Part shown: one piece after another, positions 47,307 through 54,957 of the stretch
How the letters are laid out: every line of letters starts with the position of its first letter
Numbering within the stretch: position 1 is the stretch's first letter
Assembly (NCBI GenBank): GCA_021773975.1
Contig: JAJFJN010000009.1
Location: 1 to 55,076, forward strand
Reading direction: 5' to 3'
DNA: 55,076 bases
DNA from: Gammaproteobacteria bacterium
Lineage (GTDB): Bacteria > Pseudomonadota > Gammaproteobacteria > Chromatiales > Chromatiaceae
Notes under the pieces: model-generated
What the model saw: the letters and a program-made list of their open reading frames with translations, nothing else
What the model was told of the DNA's origin: nothing
Databases searched by the model: none
Program-made: the position numbers and the translations under genes

Positions 47307-47716
47307 GGGGGCGACATGGCTTCGACGTGGGTTACAAAACCTGAGGTGCATGCCGAGGATATAGACATCCTCGTAAAAAAGTCTATTAAACTATAGTTGC
47401 CAACGACGACAACTACGCGCTCGCTGCTTAATAACCAGTAGAGGCCGTCTGACTGGAGCCGTTCTTGTGCGTCCAGAGTTCTCAGTACCTTCATGCCTTA
47501 GGGCACTTTAGGTAGGCCGGGGACGCTCAGGCGTCACATCTCACAAGATCGCATTGACGCTTGTCTGGGGCTGATCTGCTAAACACTTACCGGAATCGCC
47601 GTACATCTTCCCTGCCCGTCGGGTAGTGTCCGGCTAAACTTAAAGACTGGGATAAGCATGTAGAGCCAACGGCGGAGAGCTTGCGGACGCGGGTTCGATT
47701 CCCGCCGCCTCCACCA
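47307..47716 (+). ncRNA. ssrA: Transfer-messenger RNA (tmRNA)
   Basis: The 410-nt gene begins GGGGGCGACATGGCTTCGACG and ends CGCCTCC-ACCA. The first seven bases pair with CGCCTCC, including the G-U found in tmRNA acceptor stems, and the T-arm reads GCGGGTTCGATTCCCGC. The tag frame starts at 47399 (resume codon GCC) and encodes ANDDNYALAA, followed by TAA TAA. It rescues stalled ribosomes together with the adjacent smpB. Its 3' end is the likely attachment site of the downstream island, and the integration left the gene complete. Confidence 0.98.
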
Positions 47717-47743
47717 CCACCAGGTTCAATAAGAACCTAAAAC

Positions 47744-47786
47744 AACCCGATAGACCATATAAAACAACGGTTTATCGGGTTTTTTA
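47744..47786 (+). terminator. Intrinsic terminator downstream of ssrA
   Basis: A 13-bp stem, AACCCGATAGACC with GGTTTATCGGGTT (one G-T pair), is followed by a T-run. It lies 28 nt beyond the tmRNA 3' end. If the att core is the ssrA 3' end, the terminator came in with the island. Confidence 0.88.
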
Positions 47787-47831
47787 ATGCCTATAGCATC
47801 CTAAGGCATCCAGTAAAAGCCCCCTTTTTTA

Positions 47832-47880
47832 GTAGTACCAATGGTAGTACCATAGCGACACTACCAAAGGCGGTACTACC
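47832..47880. repeat. GGTAGTACC direct and inverted repeats before the integrase
   Basis: Two direct copies of the octamer GTAGTACC (47832-47839 and 47844-47851, the second as GGTAGTACC) face an inverted GGTACTACC (47872-47880) that ends 3 nt before the integrase ATG. A further CTACC lies between them. The arrangement suggests integrase/excisionase arm sites or an operator over the int promoter. Confidence 0.45.
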
Positions 47881-47883
47881 AAA

Positions 47884-49128
47884 ATGGCTAAAATCATCAA
47901 ACCTCTAACCAATACGGAAGTTAAACAGGCAAAGCCAAAAGAGAAGGTATACACCCTATCTGATGGTGGAGGATTACAGCTAAGGATCAAGCCAAATGGC
48001 TCAAAACTGTGGCTGCTGGATTACAAAAGACCCTATACAAAAAAACGAACCTGTTTGAGTCTTGGGGCTTATCCTGCACTATCTATTGCTGAAGCCCGAA
48101 AAAAGCGCACTGAAGCCAAAGAACTACTGGCAAAGGATATTGACCCACAAGAACACAGGGATGAGCAGAGTCGCATTAGTGAGAAAGCACACAACAACAC
48201 ACTGGAATATATAGCCGCCCAATGGCTGGAAGTTAAAAAAGCTGATATTTCAGCAGACCATGCAGCAGATACGTGGCGCTCTATTGAATTGCACATTTTC
48301 CCGAACCTGGGAAAAGTGCCTACCCATAAAATCACGGCCATCAAAGCCATTGATACACTCAAACCCATTGCAGCAAAAGGGAGCCTTGAGACCATCAAAC
48401 GCCTTTGCCAGCGTTTGAACGAAATCATGATCTATGCTGTTAATGCTGGCATCATAGAGAGCAATCCACTAACGGGGATCAGTAAGGCATTCCAAAAACC
48501 TGCTAAACAACATCTACCCACACTCTAACCTGAAGAGCTACCCCTTCTACTGCAAACCCTAACTACAGCCAGCATTAAATACACCACTCGCTGCCTGATA
48601 GAGTGGCAACTTCATACCATGGTGCGCCCCAGTGAAGCCGCTGGTACTCGCTGGGATGAAATTGATTTGGATGCCGCTACCTGGAAAATTCCAGCAGAAC
48701 GCATGAAACGGAAAAAAGAGCATGTTGTTCCACTATCAAGCCAATGCTTGGCATTGCTGGAACTGATGAAACCCATTAGCGAGCATAGTCAATTTGTATT
48801 TCCTTCAGATCATGGCCCCAAAAAGCACACCAACCCACAAACGGCCAATACCGCCCTAAAACGCATGGGGTTTGATAAACAGCTGGTCGCCCATGGCATG
48901 CGTTCACTGGCCAGCACCATATTGAATGAAGAGGGCTTTGATGGTGACGTAATTGAAGCTGCCCTTGCCCATATTGGAAATAATGAAGTACGTAATGCCT
49001 ACAACCGAGCCAACTACCTTGAGCGTAGAAAGCCGGTGATGAATTGGTGGAGTGACCATATTGAAAAAGCCGCCACCGGCAATATGAGCCTGACAGGAAA
49101 CAAAGGGCTTAAATTAGTTGGCATATAA
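47884..49128 (+). pseudogene. P4-type tyrosine integrase interrupted by an in-frame TAA
   Basis: Codons 1-214 encode an integrase N-terminus (KIIKPLTNTEVKQAKPKEKVYTLSDGGGLQLRI, then LDYKRPYTKKRTCLSLGAYPALSIAEARK) and core-binding domain. Codon 215 is TAA (48526-48528). The same frame then continues without a shift (PEELPLLLQTL.. CLIEWQLHTMVRPSEAAGTRW) to residue 414. Catalytic residues are intact in the continued frame: R248, H337/R340 (HGMR), H363 and Y373 (NAYNRA). So one base change splits an otherwise whole enzyme. It lies just past ssrA, the usual target of this family. Without read-through the catalytic half is not made. Confidence 0.88.
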
Positions 49129-49174
49129 TGCACATCTACCCCATAGATTGATTTACAGTAATTCTAATAGTGAT

Positions 49175-49191
49175 ATTGCTATCAGAGCAAT
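49175..49191. promoter_or_regulatory. Inverted repeat upstream of the cytosine methyltransferase
   Basis: ATTGCT-ATCAG-AGCAAT is a perfect 6+6 dyad 50 nt before the methyltransferase ATG, in the 112-nt gap after the integrase. It could be an operator. Confidence 0.3.
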
Positions 49192-49240
49192 TAGCTAGTA
49201 GCCTGGTATTTCAGTATCAACCGGTTTTGGAAAAGAAAAT

Positions 49241-50233
49241 ATGAAGTTTGTTGACCTCTTCAGCGGTGGTGGTTTTGGCGGGCGTGGAGCAGTAAGGGCT
49301 GGTGCTACACCAATACTTGCCGTTGATGCCTGGGATTTGGCCGCAAACACCTACAAAGCTAATTTTCCTGATGCTGAAGTTATATGCTCACCAATTGAAA
49401 AACTCGCACCTTCTGAATTAGCCAAAAATTTCAAGCCGGATATCCTTTTAACCTCACCAGAATGCACTTCACACTCCATAGCCCGTGGGGCGCGTCCTGG
49501 CCTGGAAAAAAGCCGTGAAACAGCCATAGGAATCATCCCCTGGCTAGAGGCAATGAACCCAAACTGGTTGATTGTGGAAAACGTCAAACGCATGAAAAGC
49601 TGGGATCGGCACAATGAGCTGGTGAAAACTATTGAGACAAGCGGGTATACCGTGAATGATCTCTATTTGAATGCTGCTGATTTTGGCACCCCCCAGTCCC
49701 GAAAAAGAATGTTTCTGGTCTGTGACAAAAATGGCTGCACCATCAGTGAAGAAGATCTTCTGACTGGCAACAGACCACTCAAAAGCGCCTGGGATATCCT
49801 GGACAACAAAAGCGACTATAAAAGCACCCCTTTGTATAAAGAAGGCCGCGCAAAAGCAACACTTGAACGGGCTGAAAGAGCAATGGCTGCCCTGGGTAAA
49901 AAGGTGCCGTTTCTTATTGTCTACTACAGTTCAGACTATGCAGGTGGCTGGCAGTCATTGGATGTACCCCTAAGAACCATCACAACAGTGGATCGTTTTG
50001 GCCTTGTCACCTGGGACAAGAACACACCTTATCTTCGTATGCTCCAGCCCACTGAGCTTATAAAAGCAATGGGGGCAGGTCGTGAAGCTAATCACAAGGC
50101 ACATACACTTCCTTTAGGGAACAGAAGAGACAAAGTAAAGCTGTGTGGAAACGGCGTCTGTACTCCCGTTATGGAAGCGATTTTTAAAAAAATCATGCAG
50201 ATTGAGGAAAGCAGGAAAATACTGGCTGCCTGA
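49241..50233 (+). CDS. DNA (cytosine-5-)methyltransferase
   Basis: The 330-residue enzyme would methylate cytosine C5 in a specific site. Motif I reads KFVDLFSGGGFGGRGAV. Motif IV, which holds the catalytic Cys, is TSPECTSHS (C75), a variant of the usual PPCQ.FS. Motif VI is LIVENVKRM, and motif VIII is GTPQSRKRMFLV. The variable target-recognition region spans about 160-260, followed by motif IX/X wording (RMLQPTELIKAMG; LCGNGVCTPVM). It is convergent with vsr with a 2-nt gap, as dcm and vsr often are neighbours. It is the only methyltransferase in the island segment seen. Confidence 0.92.
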   Translation: MKFVDLFSGGGFGGRGAVRAGATPILAVDAWDLAANTYKANFPDAEVICSPIEKLAPSELAKNFKPDILLTSPECTSHSIARGARPGLEKSRETAIGIIPWLEAMNPNWLIVENVKRMKSWDRHNELVKTIETSGYTVNDLYLNAADFGTPQSRKRMFLVCDKNGCTISEEDLLTGNRPLKSAWDILDNKSDYKSTPLYKEGRAKATLERAERAMAALGKKVPFLIVYYSSDYAGGWQSLDVPLRTITTVDRFGLVTWDKNTPYLRMLQPTELIKAMGAGREANHKAHTLPLGNRRDKVKLCGNGVCTPVMEAIFKKIMQIEESRKILAA

Positions 50234-50235
50234 TT

Positions 50236-50637
50236 CTACTTCAAAGCCCTTTCAATTCGGGCAATACAGACATTGATATCATCTTTGATCTCATGCTCCC
50301 AAAGGCGAACCACTGTCCAGCCAGCTGACTCTAGCAAAGCATTGTTTCTCTTATCCCGTTCAACATTACCCTGTATTTTGTTTTCCCAGAACTCTGACCG
50401 GGTTTTTGATGGAATATAATGAACAGGGCAGCGGTGCCAGAAACAGCCATCCACAAAAATCACCACTTTTTTACCAGGGAAAGCCAGATCAGGCTTGCCA
50501 GTGACTTTATAATTCAGCCTGTATCTTAAGCCCTTGTGCCATAGGTTTTTTCTAAGCAATACTTCCGGTTTTGTATTTTTGCCCCGGATGCAGGACATAC
50601 AATAAGAACGTTGTTTTATGGACAATACGTCCGTCAT
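50236..50637 (-). CDS. vsr: Vsr-type mismatch/very-short-patch endonuclease
   Basis: Vsr nicks 5' of T in T:G mismatches left by deamination of 5-methylcytosine; relatives can act as restriction nucleases. The 133-residue protein has RSYCMSCIRGKNTKPEVLLRKNLW. The PD-(D/E)XK-like core follows as GKPDLAFPGKKVVIFVDGCFWH, with catalytic Asp in KPDLAF and the zinc-binding CFWHRCP. The end is VVRLWEHEI. It is the last gene of the kinase-regulator-vsr operon, eight nt after the regulator, and faces the methyltransferase. Confidence 0.93.
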   Translation of the reverse strand: MTDVLSIKQRSYCMSCIRGKNTKPEVLLRKNLWHKGLRYRLNYKVTGKPDLAFPGKKVVIFVDGCFWHRCPVHYIPSKTRSEFWENKIQGNVERDKRNNALLESAGWTVVRLWEHEIKDDINVCIARIERALK

Positions 50638-50645
50638 AAATAAAC

Positions 50646-51806
50646 TCAGGCCTCGCAGAGGCGGCTCTCAATATCATTTATGAGAAGGTTTTTGTCATAG
50701 TCTGGTGTCCCGATCCTTCCATAATATTTTGAGAAAGAATTAAGCATTTCCTCTCTATATGGGCTATCCATAGAGCAAATAACCTCATAGCCATTAGCAT
50801 GTTCTTTTGGGCAGTTTGTGAGTTCCTGAAAATCCACTATGCAGTCAGGCAGAAAAAACGTGCCTGGCAGAAACTTGTATCGTTTGCCCGCACCATCTTT
50901 AATCAATGATTTTACTTTTCCCCCTGCATTGTTTCTTGCTGTCTTCGCTGCCTTTTTTTCTGGTGCTTTATCCTGAATTAAATCATAGGTAAGGGCTTTT
51001 TCTTTCCATTCTGCATAAACAGGTAAATCTTGAAGAGGTGTGATTTTAGCGAGCAGAATATTATCTGCATTGTCTTGCGCAAAGTCACATGCGGGTGTAA
51101 AAATCATCCACAAACTGCCATCGCAGTTTTTCCTATATATATCGGCAGGGCTGCATGATAATTCTGATGGTGGATATTGATACATTTCCAAAGGATTAAT
51201 TTTGCTGGAATCCATTTCCAATAAATCTTTCACAACACTTTGAGATAAGATGTTAGCCAATCTTCGAGCTAATAGTAATGAAACATCTGGTGGCTTTATT
51301 TCATCCCTATGCTTATTCAGCACTTCATTTAGTGAGTCCCATATATAAGAGCGGCTTTGTTCTTCAATATATCTCAACAGATGTGGCAGCCTGGTTTCCA
51401 TGATTTTCTGCACAGCCTTCCTGATATCATCAGTAGTTGTGCCTTTATCCACAATACCTACAAACATACTTTCAAGGTGCCTGACTTTATCCGGATATCC
51501 AGTATAAAAAATCACAGGCAAGGAACGCTTTGACTGAAGGATATGTAAGAGTTCCTCTCCACGTTGATCTTCTATTCCAGGCTGTTCTGAAGGTTTAGGG
51601 TCACGGATCTCTTCATGCACATCCAGAAAAACAAAGTCAAAGCGGTGGTCATCAATTAATGCAATGCCCTTATCAAATGAAGAAACCTTCGTAAAAGTAA
51701 ATTTATTGCCCCCCATACGCGTCAATAAAACCCTTTCCAGGTCATCAATATTTGAAGTATCATCATCGACAGCTAATACCTTCCACTCCATTACATCCAT
51801 GGTCAT
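50646..51806 (-). CDS. Response regulator with unrecognised C-terminal domain
   Basis: Residues ~8-130 form a receiver domain: acidic DDD at 14-16, phosphoacceptor D62 in FVFLDVHEE, the Thr in FYTGY and the Lys in IVDKGTT. An insertion of about 15 residues follows D62. Residues ~150-386 match no output domain I know. They contain MIFTPACDFAQDN, RYKFLPGTFFLPDCIVDF and MDSPYREEMLNSFSKYYGRIGTPD, a clearly structured region with conserved-looking Cys and Arg, and no helix-turn-helix is evident. The ATG overlaps the kinase stop as ATGA, so kinase and regulator are translationally coupled, and vsr follows. Confidence 0.85.
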   Translation of the reverse strand: MTMDVMEWKVLAVDDDTSNIDDLERVLLTRMGGNKFTFTKVSSFDKGIALIDDHRFDFVFLDVHEEIRDPKPSEQPGIEDQRGEELLHILQSKRSLPVIFYTGYPDKVRHLESMFVGIVDKGTTTDDIRKAVQKIMETRLPHLLRYIEEQSRSYIWDSLNEVLNKHRDEIKPPDVSLLLARRLANILSQSVVKDLLEMDSSKINPLEMYQYPPSELSCSPADIYRKNCDGSLWMIFTPACDFAQDNADNILLAKITPLQDLPVYAEWKEKALTYDLIQDKAPEKKAAKTARNNAGGKVKSLIKDGAGKRYKFLPGTFFLPDCIVDFQELTNCPKEHANGYEVICSMDSPYREEMLNSFSKYYGRIGTPDYDKNLLINDIESRLCEA

Positions 51807-54043
51807 ACTCTTTTCCTCAAAATAATCCTAAAGGCAGCTCCTCGCTTCTCACCAGAATCCATAAGCTCAACGCTGCCGTTGTAGAAATCTTTTACTATTT
51901 CACCAACCAAACACAGACCCAAACCATGCCCATCCGGTCTTGTTGAAAACCAGGGATCAAATATATGCTCCTTATACTTGGAAGGAATTCCTGGCCCGGA
52001 GTCATAAAATAGAATTTCAAGCCCTCCATCATCCAGTCTGCTAATCAAGACTCTGATACACCGTGCGTCCTTGGGAACCATCCCAAGCCAGTAGATGCTA
52101 TTTACAATAAGATTTGTAAATATTTCTGAAAGCTCAGTAACATCAATACTTACCAGTGTGTCAGTGTCAGGGATATCTATATCGATTTTATTTTCAGCTA
52201 ATTCTTTTTTATAAATAGAGAAAACATCTTTTATTACATCTTCAATATAATATTTTTTTGGTCTTCCTCTCTTCCTGCCACCAAAAGGCTCTACTCTTCT
52301 GAATACATCCCGCAGAATTGAAGCCTGACCAACAATTTTATAAAACCCAGTATTAAGTTGGTCTGCATCAATTTTATTCAAACATATTTCTTCACCTTCT
52401 TTTGCAATTAGATCCTCTATAAACTCCTTGCCAAGCCCCGCCTCTGTTTGAATTTTTGCTAATGGTTGCCTTCCATCATGCAGAACTTTATCTATTATCC
52501 CACCCAAGGTTGCCAGTGCATGATATTGTGACAAAACATTCTGAAAGTTTTTTATCTGCTTCTTCCAGTCTCCCTCAACCTTTGCAACCATTTTTATGGT
52601 TTCATTAATACCCAAACGATCATCTCTTATTGAATCTTTTATCGCTCCAAAATCAGGTTCTTCGAACAGTCCTCTCTGGCCAGCTTCATTGTCACCAGGG
52701 TTCCTGTCCTTTTTCTTAGCTACAAATCTTATGCTCTCAAGGTCTGTTAGAATCAATATCATGATCCCATGCAAGTCAGAGTATTCTGTATTGTTATCCA
52801 ATCCCTCCCTGTTGCTTCTGTCATGCAATGCAGGATTGTCATCAGCTGTAATTGCTATGTAGCCTGTTACCTGATTGTTTGATAATTTCTTGGTGGGGAA
52901 CTGTACCCTTCTTATGTCAAGCCTTAACCAGTCATTGTTTGGCTCCCCATATGGAAGCACTCTAAATCCATCACGATAGATATTAATACCTGCTATTGAA
53001 TCAAGATCTTTTCTAATGCTGTTAATTCCTCCTCCAATCTTCTGGATTACATTTCCCAGATCATCTCTGTCCCATACTCTTAATTCAAATGAAAATGGCC
53101 CACATTTAATTGTCCTAAGGTTTTCACTGCTTAAATCTGATATAGCGCTCTCGCGTGGAACTAGCTTCCATACTCCATGGATAAATTGAGCATAGAAATA
53201 CCCTTCCTGATTATGAGTTTCACCGGTGGATTCAACCATTACAATAAAGCTGAATTCTCCGTTTTCTTTTACTGAACCTTTTACTGTGTAATGAGGGTAT
53301 TGAATAATGCCAGGGGGTTCTATTTTTGTAGTGATGTCTCCAACACTGGTAGGGCAATCAACAAAGATATTAAATTTGCTGTCAGGGCTGAAGGGGGATA
53401 TCAGTCTTGATAATCCTCTTTGTAGCTGGTCAAAATCAGATTTTTCCCAATCATGCTTTAAAGAGTTCATTCTTAAAACAGTGCCTTGCGGCTTATAACG
53501 ACCATCAGATTTCTGGTATTTCGAAAGCTCCCAACCCTCTACTATATCTTCAGCTTTTCTTTCCTCAGTCAGAAATTCAATTTGATCAAGAAACTTTTCA
53601 TCATCATCAAATTGAGACCAGTCAAAGAGTGAATATATCTCAGCATCCTTGCCAGGAATGCGTGTTACCAGTTCCAGCTCATTAGCCAGCCTTGATGAGG
53701 CAAACCGGCCTATGCCTTTTTCACCTAAGACGCGTCTTTTTCCACTCTTACTCTTTGTATTATTTTTCTTTGTTGGTGCTGCTATGATCATCCATGAGTT
53801 GCGGATAACGCCCATATCCATTCCGTGGCCGTCATCAAAGATGGTGACCGACCCAGCCCCCACTTTTATATCACCTGAGAATTTTATAAGTACATTTTTT
53901 GCATCAGCATCATATGCATTCTTTACCAGTTCAATTAGCGCTATTGTCTCACTACTAATAAGCTCTTCACCTAACGTCTTAAGCAGTCTGGCTTTAGGCC
54001 GCAGTGATATTGACTGGTCACTGATTTTATTAATATCAGTCAT
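51803..54043 (-). CDS. Dual-GHKL protein: Hsp90/MORC-like ATPase fused to histidine kinase
   Basis: Residues ~10-160 form a GHKL ATPase of Hsp90/MutL/MORC type: IALIELVKNAYDADA, FDDGHGMDM and GEKGIGRFASSRL. A long middle region (about 200-480) follows. Then comes a DHp-like helix with ALATLGGIIDKVLHDGRQPLAKI, in which H522 is the expected phosphoacceptor. A histidine-kinase ATPase closes the protein: FTNLIVNSIYW, FYDSGPGIP, IFDPWFST and GHGLGLCLV. Between DHp and kinase ATPase lies RKRGRPKK (590-597), an AT-hook-like motif. No signal peptide or membrane helix is visible, so it is a cytoplasmic, possibly DNA-contacting sensor. It starts the kinase-regulator-vsr operon. Confidence 0.88.
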   Translation of the reverse strand: MTDINKISDQSISLRPKARLLKTLGEELISSETIALIELVKNAYDADAKNVLIKFSGDIKVGAGSVTIFDDGHGMDMGVIRNSWMIIAAPTKKNNTKSKSGKRRVLGEKGIGRFASSRLANELELVTRIPGKDAEIYSLFDWSQFDDDEKFLDQIEFLTEERKAEDIVEGWELSKYQKSDGRYKPQGTVLRMNSLKHDWEKSDFDQLQRGLSRLISPFSPDSKFNIFVDCPTSVGDITTKIEPPGIIQYPHYTVKGSVKENGEFSFIVMVESTGETHNQEGYFYAQFIHGVWKLVPRESAISDLSSENLRTIKCGPFSFELRVWDRDDLGNVIQKIGGGINSIRKDLDSIAGINIYRDGFRVLPYGEPNNDWLRLDIRRVQFPTKKLSNNQVTGYIAITADDNPALHDRSNREGLDNNTEYSDLHGIMILILTDLESIRFVAKKKDRNPGDNEAGQRGLFEEPDFGAIKDSIRDDRLGINETIKMVAKVEGDWKKQIKNFQNVLSQYHALATLGGIIDKVLHDGRQPLAKIQTEAGLGKEFIEDLIAKEGEEICLNKIDADQLNTGFYKIVGQASILRDVFRRVEPFGGRKRGRPKKYYIEDVIKDVFSIYKKELAENKIDIDIPDTDTLVSIDVTELSEIFTNLIVNSIYWLGMVPKDARCIRVLISRLDDGGLEILFYDSGPGIPSKYKEHIFDPWFSTRPDGHGLGLCLVGEIVKDFYNGSVELMDSGEKRGAAFRIILRKRV

Positions 54044-54210
54044 ATTTTATAGTGGCTCTTCAATCGATTTAGGCTGGCTTCACATCGTATACTGATTTTC
54101 GATTGTTATCTATTTGCTCATGAATATTTATGCATCCATTGTTATTTTTGGGCTATCTAACGCTATCTTCAACTGGATAAGTGCATCAATGGCTGTATTT
54201 ACTGAAAAGT

Positions 54211-54229
54211 TCTGACACTATCTGTCAGA
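54211..54229. repeat. Perfect inverted repeat upstream of the kinase gene
   Basis: TCTGACA-CTATC-TGTCAGA forms a 7-bp dyad 168 nt before the kinase start and 41 nt after the end of the decayed recombinase. Both genes are on the minus strand, so it could be an operator of the operon or a weak terminator of the recombinase (ACTTTTC follows on the minus strand). The rest of 54044-54243 shows no gene. Confidence 0.4.
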
Positions 54230-54243
54230 TAAAGCCTGAACTA

Positions 54244-54282
54244 CTACAATTGATTACTACAATTGATTACTACAATTGATTA
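54244..54282. repeat. Three perfect 13-bp tandem repeats
   Basis: CTACAATTGATTA is repeated three times without gaps or mismatches (54244-54256, 54257-54269, 54270-54282). On the minus strand the first copy met contains the end of the decayed recombinase frame (CAATTG then TAG), so the gene's stop region has been triplicated. Confidence 0.9.
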
Positions 54283-54938
54283 TTCATTTCACGAATCACA
54301 GCCTTTGCAAACGTATCAGCATTCATAGCTTGATTAGTTAATTCACGCGGCAACTCTAATTGTTTGATAAGCTAAGCTTGTCGTTTTGGCTGAACTGTAC
54401 CGTAGCTATACAGCGTCGTTAGCACCCCATCATGCCCCATATTCTGGCTCCATGCCTTGAACTCTTCAGGGGTTTGGCAAACAGCTTCACCCAGTCCTAC
54501 CAAGGTCTTACGGAAGCTATGAGGGTTAAAGTATGGCAAATCAGCTGATTCAAACGCCTTTTTGAATATCTTGCGAATGGGGGTTGCATCGCTCCAATGC
54601 TCTTTTTTGATCCCGGTTGCCTCAAATGTTCGATTCTTACCCAGTTTGACCTCAGTTTTTGGAAACAGTGGATCATCATTCCCCCAAAGCAGTTCATTTC
54701 TGAGATATTGCACCCAATCATTCAGGATTGAATAAATCTCATCACCCACCGGAAAAAAGTAGGTGGTGATGGTCTTGCTAAATTTGGTTTTCACCTCCCT
54801 TGCATCCTGAAAAGCACTCTTTGCTACCAGATCAATATGTTTGATCTTAATAGAGGCTATGGCGCTGTCTCTGGCACCCGTTAGCAGGGTGAAGGCAATC
54901 AGGCAGCGGTTGCGCTTCTCCAATACGGTATTAGACAC
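54270..54938 (-). pseudogene. Decayed tyrosine recombinase
   Basis: From 54938 (a GTG) the frame encodes NTVLEKRNRCLIAFTLLTGARDSAIASIKIKHIDL, with the first catalytic Arg in TGARD. Then come NPHSFRKTL (H and R) and SYGTV with the nucleophilic Tyr. The frame meets TAG at 54372-54374 but continues in the same frame (LIKQLELPRELTNQ...) for 33 codons to a TAG at 54270-54272, which suggests loss of a C-terminal tail by a nonsense change. Upstream, an in-frame TAG stands just before the GTG and the N-terminal domain is missing. Both ends are therefore damaged. It belongs to a different subgroup from the P4-type integrase. Confidence 0.8.
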
Positions 54939-54957
54939 GGCTAATTCACGCTAACGC

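Noticed and set aside
47399-47434. Short plus-strand frame inside ssrA as a separate small gene
   Set aside because: It is the tmRNA tag-peptide frame (ANDDNYALAA plus two stops), already part of ssrA.
54244-54282. Tandem repeats as a CRISPR array
   Set aside because: The 13-bp units are contiguous with no spacers, and no cas genes are present.
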